A DNA stretch of 17,741 nucleotides, taken from contig CAKROW010000056.1 in the NCBI GenBank assembly GCA_934373235.1, positions 1 through 17,741 of the forward strand. The letters run 5' to 3'. This document shows positions 7,621 to 15,471 of this stretch, in pieces. Positions within the stretch are counted from its first letter, which is position 1; each line of letters opens with the position of its first letter. Under the pieces are notes generated by a model. The model worked only from the letters and a program-made list of their open reading frames with translations, had not been told where the DNA came from and made no database searches. This DNA comes from an uncultured Blautia sp. (GTDB taxonomy: Bacteria; Bacillota; Clostridia; Lachnospirales; Lachnospiraceae). Both the position numbers and the translations under genes were made by a program.

Positions 7621-9084
7621 ATGGCTGAGAAAGTAAAAGATTTGAGAAGTGCCCTGGCATTATTGGAAACCATGCCGGGACAGCTTGTGGAAACTGATGT
7701 GGAAGTTGATCCCATGGCTGAGCTTGCAGGAGTTTACCGTTATGTGGGGGCAAGCGGAACTGTGAAGCGTCCTACAAAAGAAGGTCCTGCCATGATCTTT
7801 AATAATGTAAAAGGACACCCGGATGCCCGTGTTGCCATCGGACTTCTGGCAAGCAGAAAAAGAGTGGCGGTTCTTCTTGATACAGAGCCTGAAAATCTTG
7901 GAAAGCTTCTGTGTAAAAGTGTGGAGCATCCTGTTCCACCGGTGGATCTTGAAGGTAATGCACCCTGTCAGGAAGTGATCCATCGTGTGGAAGATCCGGA
8001 CTTTGATCTTTATAAGCTGGTTCCCGCACCCACCAATACACCAGATGATGCAGGTCCTTATATTACCCTGGGAATGTGCTATGCCACACATCCGGACACA
8101 GGAGTTCATGATGTGACTATCCACCGCCTGTGTATTCAGGGAAAAGATGAGCTTTCTATTTTTTTCACACCTGGGGCAAGACATATCGGGGCCATGGCTG
8201 AGCGTGCTGAGGAGCTGGGACAGAAGCTTCCTATCTCAATCAGCATCGGAGTAGATCCTGCTATTGAGATAGGATCCTGCTTTGAGCCGCCTACAACACC
8301 ACTTGGTTATGATGAGCTTTCTGTTGCCGGTGCTTTGAGAAAAGAGCCGGTGGAACTTTGTAAATGTGTATCTGTAAATGAGCGTGCCATTGCCAATGCG
8401 GAATATGTGATCGAAGGTGAAGTGATCCCCGGCGTCCGTGTAAAAGAAGACCAGAACAGCGGAACCGGCTATGCAATGCCGGAGTTCCCGGGATACACAG
8501 GACCTGCAAGTGACCAGTGCTGGCTTATCAAAGTAAAAGCCGTCACTCACAGAAGGAATCCCATCATGCAGACCTGTATCGGACCAAGCGAGGAGCATGT
8601 TTCCATGGCCGGAATCCCTACAGAGGCAAGTATTTACGGAATGGTGGAAAAAGCAATGCCGGGAAGACTTCAGAATGTATACTGCAGTTCCGCAGGTGGT
8701 GGCAAATATATGGCAGTTCTTCAGTTTAAGAAACTTACAGCAAGTGACGAGGGACGCCAGAGACAGGCAGCACTTCTGGCATTTTCTGCGTTCAGTGAAC
8801 TGAAAAATGTATTTCTGGTTGATGAAGATGTGGATTGTTTTGATATGAATGATGTACTCTGGGCTATGAACACCAGATTCCAGGGAGATGTGGATATAGT
8901 GACTATTCCAGGCGTGAGATGCCATCCTCTGGATCCGTCCAATGATCCGGAATTCTCTCCAAGTATCCGTGATCACGGAATTGCCTGCAAGACCATCTTT
9001 GACTGTACAGTTCCATATGCTCTTAAGGATCGGTTTGTAAGAGCATGTTTTATGGAACTTGATCCTGAGAAATGGCTGGGCTGA
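7621..9084 (+). CDS. UbiD-family aromatic acid decarboxylase, LpdC (gallate decarboxylase)-like
   Basis: UbiD enzymes use prenylated FMN for reversible non-oxidative decarboxylation of (aromatic) carboxylic acids. This 487-residue protein is full length and, from memory, closely resembles Lactobacillus plantarum gallate decarboxylase LpdC. Shared blocks are ELAGVYRY, GPAMIFNNVKG, APTNTPDDAGPYIT, CFEPPTTPLGYDEL, GPSEEHVSMAGIPTEASI and ALLAFSAFSELKNVFLVDEDVD. R169 in TIHR and E288 in MPEFPGY are likely cofactor and catalytic positions. GGAGG lies 5 nt before the ATG at 7621. It is the first gene of an operon with its cofactor maker UbiX and an LpdD-like protein. The substrate is inferred: gallate or protocatechuate are the best candidates, with 4-hydroxybenzoate or vanillate possible. 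No tannase gene is nearby. Confidence 0.92.
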   Translation: MAEKVKDLRSALALLETMPGQLVETDVEVDPMAELAGVYRYVGASGTVKRPTKEGPAMIFNNVKGHPDARVAIGLLASRKRVAVLLDTEPENLGKLLCKSVEHPVPPVDLEGNAPCQEVIHRVEDPDFDLYKLVPAPTNTPDDAGPYITLGMCYATHPDTGVHDVTIHRLCIQGKDELSIFFTPGARHIGAMAERAEELGQKLPISISIGVDPAIEIGSCFEPPTTPLGYDELSVAGALRKEPVELCKCVSVNERAIANAEYVIEGEVIPGVRVKEDQNSGTGYAMPEFPGYTGPASDQCWLIKVKAVTHRRNPIMQTCIGPSEEHVSMAGIPTEASIYGMVEKAMPGRLQNVYCSSAGGGKYMAVLQFKKLTASDEGRQRQAALLAFSAFSELKNVFLVDEDVDCFDMNDVLWAMNTRFQGDVDIVTIPGVRCHPLDPSNDPEFSPSIRDHGIACKTIFDCTVPYALKDRFVRACFMELDPEKWLG

Positions 9085-9085
9085 T

Positions 9086-9655
9086 ATGAAAAAAAAGATT
9101 ATTGTAGGTGCAACAGGTGCCAGTGGATTTCCGATCCTGGTTAAATGCCTGGAACTTATCAGGGAAGAGCCGGATTTTGAGTCCTGCTTGATGATAAGTC
9201 CCAGTGGGGAGCTGACACTTACTCAGGAAACATCGGTAAGCCTTGAGAAACTGAAAGAAAAATCAGATTATTTTTTTGATGTAAAAGATATTGGTGCAGG
9301 ACCTGCAAGTGGAACTTTTTACACGGAAGGTATGCTGATCGTCCCATGCAGTATGAAAACTGTAGCGGGGATCCATGGCGGATATACAGATAATCTGATC
9401 TTAAGAGCTGCGGATGTGACTTTAAAGGAACAGAGAAAACTGGTACTTGCTGCCAGGGAAACTCCTTTAAGTGCCATCCATCTCAGAAACCTTTATGAGC
9501 TTTCCATGATCCCGGGCGTGAGGATCATTCCTCCCATGATGACATTTTATCATAAACCGGAGAGCATTGATGATATGGTCTACCATATGGCAGCCAGGCT
9601 GGTGGAACCTTTTGGAATCCATGCAAAGGAGTATCGAAGATGGAGTGGGCTGTAA
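9086..9655 (+). CDS. UbiX-family flavin prenyltransferase (LpdB-like)
   Basis: UbiX joins a dimethylallyl group to FMN to form prenylated FMN, the cofactor of UbiD enzymes. The 189-residue protein has the FMN-binding loop GATGASG (residues 8-14), the VPCSMKT motif (86-92), SDNL-like TDNLILRAADVTLKEQRKL, the RETPLS segment (R124 onward) and PPMMTFYHKP near the C-terminus. All are typical of UbiX/Pad1 proteins found with hydroxyarylic acid decarboxylases. The ATG at 9086 is two bases after the UbiD stop, so translation is probably coupled. An in-frame ATG at 9059 would only add residues before the beta-strand and Rossmann loop. Its 3' end overlaps the next gene by 16 bp. Confidence 0.94.
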   Translation: MKKKIIVGATGASGFPILVKCLELIREEPDFESCLMISPSGELTLTQETSVSLEKLKEKSDYFFDVKDIGAGPASGTFYTEGMLIVPCSMKTVAGIHGGYTDNLILRAADVTLKEQRKLVLAARETPLSAIHLRNLYELSMIPGVRIIPPMMTFYHKPESIDDMVYHMAARLVEPFGIHAKEYRRWSGL

Positions 9656-10002
9656 CAGAAACAAAAAAGGTGGCAGGGACTTTTCTTATGGCTTCCGCTG
9701 CTTATGTGGGGGAAGATATCCTGATCTGTGTACAGGGAGGCGAAAGGCCTCATCTGGGCTGTGTGGTGCAGGCTGTGCCCCGTCTGTCCCTGAAGGGGGA
9801 CGGAAAGGCAGGAGCGACCTCTTCTGTGCTGAATCTTACATGGCATAAAGATGAATTTTTATGCAGACGGATCGCTGAGCGTGTGTGCAGGGATACCGGT
9901 AAAGTAGTAGTGTGTACAGGTGGGTTTCATCTGGACGGGATTTCAGAGGAAGAGATCAGAGAAGTTTTGAATGCAGCAGACAGGCTGCTGAAAAAGTTAT
10001 AA
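9640..10002 (+). CDS. LpdD-like small protein of the decarboxylase operon
   Basis: This 120-residue protein matches my recollection of the LpdD/VdcD-type third subunit found with UbiD–UbiX sets and annotated as a prenylated-flavin chaperone; its biochemical role is poorly established. It has conserved-looking stretches GEDILICVQGGERPHLGCVVQA, spread over residues 24-45, and a C-terminal VVCTGGFHLDGIS segment. AAAGGAG (9626-9632) lies inside the end of ubiX, 7 nt before the ATG, and the 16-bp overlap implies coupled expression. It has no membrane segment. The family assignment is good because of the context as well as the sequence. A hairpin follows 18 bp after the stop. Confidence 0.8.
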   Translation: MEWAVTETKKVAGTFLMASAAYVGEDILICVQGGERPHLGCVVQAVPRLSLKGDGKAGATSSVLNLTWHKDEFLCRRIAERVCRDTGKVVVCTGGFHLDGISEEEIREVLNAADRLLKKL

Positions 10003-10020
10003 AATATACCAAAATGTAAT

Positions 10021-10060
10021 AAATCCGCAGTATGCCGAAAAGCAGCGTACTGCGGATTTT
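10021..10060. terminator. Terminator between the decarboxylase operon and the convergent MATE gene
   Basis: A 15-bp stem (10021-10035 with 10045-10059, one T-G pair near the loop, loop CGAAAAGCA) ends in TTTT on the plus strand. On the minus strand the T run is broken (TTTATT). It probably ends the UbiD operon and may work weakly in the other direction. Confidence 0.8.
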
Positions 10061-10098
10061 GCATATCACAAAAATTTCCTGTAGTGATCTGTGACAGT

Positions 10099-11502
10099 TC
10101 AGTCAGGCTGTTCCTGGGAATGTGCGGTATTTTCCTGGAAAAGATTATCACGGGTAATATTCTGTGCCCATTTCTGGCTCAGGTAACGACGGATGACCCA
10201 GGGCCATTTAACAAATTCATCAGTGCACAGAAGGAAGTAGACCCACATTACAGGAAGCTTCAGCACAAAAGCTGCAAAAAAGCCTAAGGGTACTGCATAT
10301 ACCCACATATCAATGGTATCGCAGATCAGGCCAAATCTGGTATCACCTCCGGCACGGAACACACCTGCGATAAGAGTGGTGTTTACGGCAGCTCCAATAA
10401 CATAATAGCTGTTAATGAGGAGCATATATTTCAGGTAATGCATGGCCTGTGGTGTAAGAGAAGCAAATTTCAACACAAAAGGAGTGATGGCAAGGACCAT
10501 AAGACCGCCAAAAACACCTGCGATCACAGTAAGTTTCAGGGTTTTGGAGGCATATCGCTTGGAACGCTCAAGATCACCCTGTCCCATAACATTTCCAAGA
10601 AGAATCCCGCCTGCACTTGCAATACCAAAGCAGAATACTGTACTGATGTTACGTACAACCACAACCAGAGAGTTGGCAGCTACCGCATCCGTTCCAAGAT
10701 GGCCAAGGATCACGGAATACATGGAAAATCCCACGCTCCAGGAAATATCATTGCCAAGAGCAGGAAGGGAAAGTCTTACAAAATCTCCGAAAAGCAGCTT
10801 GTTTTTTACAAAGATATAGCGAAGATCCAGACGGACGTTTTTGCTGAAGGCAGAGACAATAAAACATGCCACAAGTTCTGCACAGCGGGAAAGTGCAGTT
10901 GCCAGTGCAACGCCGGTAGCTCCAAGCTTCGGTGCTCCGAAAAGGCCAAAGATAAAGGTGGCATTGAGAAGTATATTTAATCCAAATGCCAGCATATTCA
11001 TGGCCATGCTGGTGGTGACGCGTCCAATGCTCCGCAGCACTGCAAGGTAAACCTCTGTCATTCCCCAGCATATGTAGGTGATACCCATGATCCGCAGATA
11101 AGAAGAACCTATGGAAATCAGCTCAGGGTCTGCGGTAAACAGCTTCATCATGGTTCCGGGTATGAGAAAAGCTGCGGCGGCTACCAGAATGGAAATGATC
11201 ATGGAAAAGCGCATGGCAATCCCCTCAATGATCTGGATAGCATGGAAATCCCCTTTTCCAAAGTACTGTGCACAGAGAAGTGTGGCACCTGTGCCAAGTC
11301 CGTAGTAGACCATAAACAGGATATTGGAATAATTGGCAGCCAGAGAAACTGCTGAGATGGAGGACTGGCCTACAAAATTCAACATGATAACGTCTGCGGA
11401 ATTGACGGCTGCGCTTAAAAGATTCTGGATGATAATAGGAATTACCAGCCTGACAATCTGGGGATAAAAATTATCCTGTGTGGTTGTGTAATGATTTTTC
11501 AT
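10099..11502 (-). CDS. MATE family efflux transporter (first copy)
   Basis: The 467-residue multi-pass protein has about 12 hydrophobic segments and two homologous halves, typical of MATE exporters that expel cationic or other small molecules using Na+ or H+. Family-like features are the N-terminal LVIPIIIQNLLSAAVNSADV and the mid-protein APKLGATGVALATALSRCAE. The start at 11502 is preceded closely by AAGGAG; an in-frame ATG at 11526 lacks one. It has its own likely promoter (11585-11613). It converges on the decarboxylase operon across a shared terminator. The substrate cannot be predicted. It is only distantly similar to the second MATE protein here, so it is not a recent duplicate. Confidence 0.93.
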   Translation of the reverse strand: MKNHYTTTQDNFYPQIVRLVIPIIIQNLLSAAVNSADVIMLNFVGQSSISAVSLAANYSNILFMVYYGLGTGATLLCAQYFGKGDFHAIQIIEGIAMRFSMIISILVAAAAFLIPGTMMKLFTADPELISIGSSYLRIMGITYICWGMTEVYLAVLRSIGRVTTSMAMNMLAFGLNILLNATFIFGLFGAPKLGATGVALATALSRCAELVACFIVSAFSKNVRLDLRYIFVKNKLLFGDFVRLSLPALGNDISWSVGFSMYSVILGHLGTDAVAANSLVVVVRNISTVFCFGIASAGGILLGNVMGQGDLERSKRYASKTLKLTVIAGVFGGLMVLAITPFVLKFASLTPQAMHYLKYMLLINSYYVIGAAVNTTLIAGVFRAGGDTRFGLICDTIDMWVYAVPLGFFAAFVLKLPVMWVYFLLCTDEFVKWPWVIRRYLSQKWAQNITRDNLFQENTAHSQEQPD

Positions 11503-11584
11503 GAAACTCCTTCCATTGTTTCGCAAAAAGATTCACGGCGTTACATATCTGCAAAATTTTCTGAGATATGACGGTGTAATTTGC

Positions 11585-11613
11585 ACATTATCACACAATC
11601 TGATACCTGTCAA
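11585..11613 (-). promoter_or_regulatory. Promoter of the first MATE gene
   Basis: On the minus strand a perfect TTGACA (plus-strand TGTCAA, 11608-11613) is 17 bp from TAATGT (11585-11590). Alternatively, a TGTGATAAT extended -10 overlaps it at 15-bp spacing. The leader would be about 75 nt. Confidence 0.55.
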
Positions 11614-11670
11614 TGAGCCGATTCTACAAAAATCATGGGGGAAAATTGTACATAAAAATGAGAACAGCAG

Positions 11671-11699
11671 TTGTTGGTTTGGAAGATACGTGATAATAT
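11671..11699 (+). promoter_or_regulatory. Possible promoter of the AAA+ ATPase–carbonic anhydrase unit
   Basis: TTGTTG (11671-11676), a 17-bp spacer and TAATAT (11694-11699) precede the AAA+ gene. It is divergent from the MATE promoter within the 237-bp intergenic region. Confidence 0.4.
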
Positions 11700-11739
11700 A
11701 TGCATAGAATGTATAAAAATAAGAAAGAGGAATATAATT

Positions 11740-13230
11740 ATGCCAGTATTTGACTTCAGTGCAGCGCCGGATGATAAGAAAAATTCCGGCAATATCTGTA
11801 CATACACAACCTTCCGTTCCAACGAAACAGAAGCATCTCCAGAGAAACCGATATTGATTCTTGACAACAGCAGGAGGCAGTGGAAACATCATTCCTGCGG
11901 ATATTTTTCCAATCCTATGAAACAGACCGCTTTTGAATTCAAAGAAGATGACGGGGTATTCAGTGCGGACATTTTAAAGATTGATTCCCGTTTTGTAAGC
12001 CTGATCAAATGGCTTGGGGAGAACCATATCAATATTCGTCTTTCAGGCCGGAACGCAGAGGAAGGCTATGCAGTCTACAAGATCCGTGAGATTGCTTTTG
12101 GAGGAGGAACAAAGCTGTCTGCTGAGGATGGATTTCTCCAGTTTATGATCGAACGCCTTTTTGCAAGTAGTGCACCTGCGGAAGAAACAGAGGGCGATGA
12201 TGAGGATGAAGCCGGTGATGACATGAAGCTTACCAGCATCCAGAGCATCACTGATTTTATGACCTGTGCAGGAAGGACCATGCCGGATAATATCCGTCTG
12301 TGGGCCAGAAGAAACCTGGCAGTTGCCCGTTCCCATGAAGTATCCCAGGAGGAGAGGCGCCATGCGCAGCGAGCCCTTTCCATTATGATGAATATCCAGT
12401 GGAAACATAACTATTTTGAAGCTATTGATCCGGATGAGGCAAGAAGGATACTGGACGAAGAACTCTATGGTATGGAACGTGTAAAGCAAAGGATCATTGA
12501 AACCATCATCCAGATCAACCGTACTCATACGCTGCCTGCATACGGACTTCTTCTGGTAGGGCCGGCAGGAACTGGTAAATCCCAGATCGCCTATGCAGTT
12601 GCGCGGATCTTAAAGATGCCCTGGACAACTCTGGATATGAGTTCCATCAATGATCCGGAACAGCTTACCGGAAGTTCACGTGTATATGCAAATGCAAAGC
12701 CCGGAATTATCATGGAGGCATTTTCAATGGCAGGGGAGTCAAATCTTGTATTTATCATCAATGAGCTTGACAAGGCTGCCTCTGGCAAGGGAAATGGAAA
12801 CCCGGCAGATGTGCTCCTGACACTTCTTGACAACCTTGGATTTACAGATAACTACATGGAATGTATGGTTCCCACAGTTGGAGTATACCCAATTGCTACA
12901 GCTAACGACAAAGAGCAGATCAGTGCACCTCTGATGTCACGTTTTGCAGTGATCGATATTCCGGACTACACACCGGAGGAGAAGAAGATTATCTTTTCCA
13001 GATTTGCCCTTCCAAAAGTGCTGAAGCGTATGAGCCTGAAACCGGAAGAATGTATCGTGACAGAGGAAGCGTTGGATGCAGTTATCGGGAGATTTGCAGA
13101 TACCACAGGTATCCGTGACCTGGAGCAGGCAGCAGAACATATTGCAGCAAATGCTCTTTATCAGATTGAAGTTGACCATGTAAAAGAAGTAACCTTCACT
13201 CCTGAGATGGTGAGAAATCTTCTGGGCTGA
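11740..13230 (+). CDS. Orphan AAA+ ATPase with a Lon-type ATPase module, no protease domain
   Basis: The 496-residue protein has a C-terminal AAA+ module of the Lon subtype (about 235-496). It has LYGMERVKQRI before Walker A GPAGTGKS (274-281), Lon-like ELDKA...GNPADVLLTLLDN, sensor-1 IATAND, the arginine-finger region SRFAVIDIP and sensor-2 TTGIRDLEQ. It stops where Lon's protease domain would begin. Walker B reads FIINE (N341, E342) where an Asp-Glu pair is normal. The N-terminal 215 residues match nothing I recognise and include an acidic run (about 150-163). The ATG at 11740 has AGAGG 9 nt upstream; the upstream in-frame ATG at 11671 overlaps the likely promoter and lacks a site. It is probably a chaperone-like unfoldase or remodeller, possibly acting with the downstream carbonic anhydrase; both roles are inference. 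Confidence 0.85.
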   Translation: MPVFDFSAAPDDKKNSGNICTYTTFRSNETEASPEKPILILDNSRRQWKHHSCGYFSNPMKQTAFEFKEDDGVFSADILKIDSRFVSLIKWLGENHINIRLSGRNAEEGYAVYKIREIAFGGGTKLSAEDGFLQFMIERLFASSAPAEETEGDDEDEAGDDMKLTSIQSITDFMTCAGRTMPDNIRLWARRNLAVARSHEVSQEERRHAQRALSIMMNIQWKHNYFEAIDPDEARRILDEELYGMERVKQRIIETIIQINRTHTLPAYGLLLVGPAGTGKSQIAYAVARILKMPWTTLDMSSINDPEQLTGSSRVYANAKPGIIMEAFSMAGESNLVFIINELDKAASGKGNGNPADVLLTLLDNLGFTDNYMECMVPTVGVYPIATANDKEQISAPLMSRFAVIDIPDYTPEEKKIIFSRFALPKVLKRMSLKPEECIVTEEALDAVIGRFADTTGIRDLEQAAEHIAANALYQIEVDHVKEVTFTPEMVRNLLG

Positions 13231-13244
13231 TCAGGGAGAAGAGA

Positions 13245-13748
13245 ATGGACTACAAAAATGTAAAAATTGCAGACAGTGCCAGGATCGCCAGACAATCTGT
13301 GATCCTGGGAGATGTGACCATCGGTCGTGACAGTTGTGTGTTGTATTATGCAGTGATCCGGGGTGATGATGCACCGGTTGTCATTGGTGAGGAGACCAAT
13401 ATCCAGGAAAACTGTACGGTTCATGTAAGCCATAATATGCCGGTTCAAATTGGCAATAATGTGACTATAGGACATAATGCAGTGATCCATGGATGTACCA
13501 TCGGAGACCGTACACTGATCGGAATGGGAGCAGTGATTCTGGACGGCGCAAAAATCGGCAGCGACTGTATCATCGGAGCAGGAAGTCTTGTGACCAGGAA
13601 TACAGAGATTCCCGACGGATCCATGGTAATGGGAAGCCCCGCAAAGATCAGACGTAATCTTACATGGGAGGAAAAGCTTGGGATCGTGGAAAACAGCAGA
13701 GAATATGTTGCTGTGTCCGAAGAGATGAAAAATCAGGGCGTATTATAA
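13245..13748 (+). CDS. Gamma-class carbonic anhydrase family protein
   Basis: The 167-residue protein is a left-handed beta-helix of hexapeptide repeats, for example VILGDV TIGRDS and later IGDRTL IGMGAV, with a C-terminal helix. H60, H77 and H82 match the three zinc-binding histidines of the gamma-carbonic anhydrase/YrdA/PaaY family. The expected role is hydration of CO2 to bicarbonate in the cytoplasm, although many family members have weak or unknown activity. AGGGAG sits 6 nt before the ATG. The gene begins 14 bp after the AAA+ gene, so the two are very probably co-transcribed. A 12-bp terminator stem follows. Confidence 0.92.
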   Translation: MDYKNVKIADSARIARQSVILGDVTIGRDSCVLYYAVIRGDDAPVVIGEETNIQENCTVHVSHNMPVQIGNNVTIGHNAVIHGCTIGDRTLIGMGAVILDGAKIGSDCIIGAGSLVTRNTEIPDGSMVMGSPAKIRRNLTWEEKLGIVENSREYVAVSEEMKNQGVL

Positions 13749-13769
13749 AAATAAGAGATAACAGAAAAT

Positions 13770-13851
13770 CAGCTCCGGTCTGCTGTGGCATTTGGAAAAA
13801 TGTGAGACCGGAGCTGTTATTTATATCACAAAATATTACTATGTAATATTT
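13770..13851. terminator. Terminator region between carbonic anhydrase and the AGCS symporter gene
   Basis: A perfect 12-bp stem (13770-13781 with 13805-13816) has a 23-nt loop and T-rich sequence on the plus side. A second, A+T-only hairpin (13831-13839 with 13843-13851, loop TAT) reads into TTTT on the minus strand. They probably serve the plus-strand operon and the convergent symporter gene respectively. Confidence 0.65.
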
Positions 13852-13901
13852 CAATGACATAAAAGATATGGGTAATAAGTCAAAGTCTGAGGTGTGCCTG
13901 C

Positions 13902-15284
13902 TTATTTGTCGATGATCTCAATGGGTGTATCGTCTTTGGCATCCAGGTTATTGATGTATTTTTTTGTCTCCTTTACGATCACATTGGAGAGCAGCAGCAC
14001 AGCAATCAGGTTGGGAATGGCCATAAGGGCATTGAGGATATCAGCCACAGTCCATACCAGATTAAGGGAAATTACAGGGGCAATGGCAGCAACGGCAATG
14101 TAGAGTATACGGTAGGGAATCAGTCCTTTTTTGCCGGAAAAATATTCCACGCACCGTTCGCCATAATAAGCCCATCCAAGAACTGTGGAGTAGGCAAAAG
14201 AGATAATGCCAACAACCAGGATCACAGGTCCGAGAACAGGAATCTGCTGAAATGCAAGGGTGGTAAGGACACCGCCGTCTGTGATATTTCCCATGTTAAT
14301 AGACGGATTTTTCATAATGCTGGTTACCAGAACAAGACCGGTCATGAGACATACCACAACTGTATCCCAGAATGTGCCGGTGCTGGAAACAAGAGCCTGA
14401 CGGACGGGATTCCTTGTCTGTGCAGCAGCAGCGGCGATGGGAGCGGAACCCATACCGGATTCATTGGAAAAAAGACCTCTTGCAATTCCATATTGCATAG
14501 CCATCATAATTCCGCGGCCAACAAGACCGCCTGCTGCTGCACCTGGAGTAAATGCCAGCTTACAGATGGTTTTTACAGCGGGAATAATAAAATCATAGTT
14601 GATACCCAAAATAATGATACATCCGATCACATAGAAAACAGCCATAAACGGAACAAGGCGTTCACATACAGTGGCAATGGATTTGATTCCACCAAAAATA
14701 ACAAGGGCTGTGAGGACAGCTACCGCAATGCCGATCAGAGCTGGCGGAATATGCAGATTCTCATTACATACGGTGGCAATGGCATTGACCTGTGTGGCAC
14801 ATCCGATTCCAAAAGAAGCAAAACCACCGAAGAAAGCAAAAAGAAGTCCAAGCCAGCGCATGTTCAGTCCGCGTTCAAGGGCATACATGGCACCGCCCTG
14901 CATACGTCCGTCTTTGGTTTTGACACGATATTTCACAGCGATCAGTGATTCACTGTATTTGGTAGCGATTCCGAAAACACCGGTAAGCCAGCACCAGAGA
15001 ACAGCACCAGGACCACCAAGTGCGATAGCTGTTCCCACACCAATGATATTTCCGGTTCCGATGGTGGAAGCAAGGGCAGTAGTGAGAGCACCGAACTGGC
15101 TGACTTCGCCTTCTGCGTCTGCATCCCTGGTAACAGACAGGCGGATGGCAGTACCGATCTTACGCTGGATCACTCCGGTGCGGATGGTCATAAAAATATG
15201 AGTGCCAAGAAGCAGAATGATCATCCACCAGCCCCATACCAGACTGTCGATCTGGTTTATTACATTTCCGATTACATTCATCAT
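13902..15284 (-). CDS. Sodium:alanine/glycine symporter (AGCS family)
   Basis: AGCS proteins take up alanine or glycine with Na+ (or H+) through the cytoplasmic membrane. The 460-residue protein has about 11 hydrophobic segments and the family signatures GPGAVLWCWLTGVFGIATKY, GRMQGGAMYALERG and SNESGMGSAPIAAAAAQT. It starts with ATGATG; the first ATG at 15284 lies just after AGGGAGGGG, and the second (15281) is equally possible. A promoter and a 5' leader with a long hairpin lie upstream (15346-15450). The leader does not look like a glycine riboswitch, which often controls such genes. Confidence 0.95.
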   Translation of the reverse strand: MMNVIGNVINQIDSLVWGWWMIILLLGTHIFMTIRTGVIQRKIGTAIRLSVTRDADAEGEVSQFGALTTALASTIGTGNIIGVGTAIALGGPGAVLWCWLTGVFGIATKYSESLIAVKYRVKTKDGRMQGGAMYALERGLNMRWLGLLFAFFGGFASFGIGCATQVNAIATVCNENLHIPPALIGIAVAVLTALVIFGGIKSIATVCERLVPFMAVFYVIGCIIILGINYDFIIPAVKTICKLAFTPGAAAGGLVGRGIMMAMQYGIARGLFSNESGMGSAPIAAAAAQTRNPVRQALVSSTGTFWDTVVVCLMTGLVLVTSIMKNPSINMGNITDGGVLTTLAFQQIPVLGPVILVVGIISFAYSTVLGWAYYGERCVEYFSGKKGLIPYRILYIAVAAIAPVISLNLVWTVADILNALMAIPNLIAVLLLSNVIVKETKKYINNLDAKDDTPIEIIDK

Positions 15285-15345
15285 AAAACCCCTCCCTTTT
15301 AAGCGTGTTCCTGCATCGTGTAAAAACTGTGTACAGAAACAACAT

Positions 15346-15386
15346 AAGGGCGTGCAGACACAGGAGACTCTGTGCTGTACGCCCTT
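15346..15386 (-). promoter_or_regulatory. Long hairpin in the 5' leader of the AGCS symporter gene
   Basis: A stem of 17 pairs with one bulge and one G-U pair (15346-15363 with 15370-15386, loop of 6) lies within the predicted 130-nt leader. On the minus strand no T run follows, so it is not a simple terminator or attenuator. It may stabilise the transcript or bind a factor. Confidence 0.5.
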
Positions 15387-15421
15387 GTACTTTACGCTCT
15401 TTTGTAGTAGTAATTATGTTG

Positions 15422-15450
15422 ATTATACAGGAATTTTTCCCGGGATGCAA
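15422..15450 (-). promoter_or_regulatory. Promoter of the AGCS symporter gene
   Basis: On the minus strand TTGCAT (plus ATGCAA, 15445-15450) and a perfect TATAAT (plus ATTATA, 15422-15427) are 17 bp apart. Transcription would begin near 15415, shortly after the end of the upstream MATE gene. Confidence 0.6.
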
Positions 15451-15471
15451 GAGAAAAGCGCAGCTTTAATT

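Noticed and set aside
8236..8976. 246-codon open frame on the minus strand
   Set aside because: It is antisense to the clearly conserved UbiD gene, is rich in Cys and His as shadow frames often are, and lacks a ribosome site and family features.
15285..15420. Glycine riboswitch before the AGCS gene
   Set aside because: The conserved tandem aptamer cores are not visible and the leader is too short for the usual two-aptamer form.
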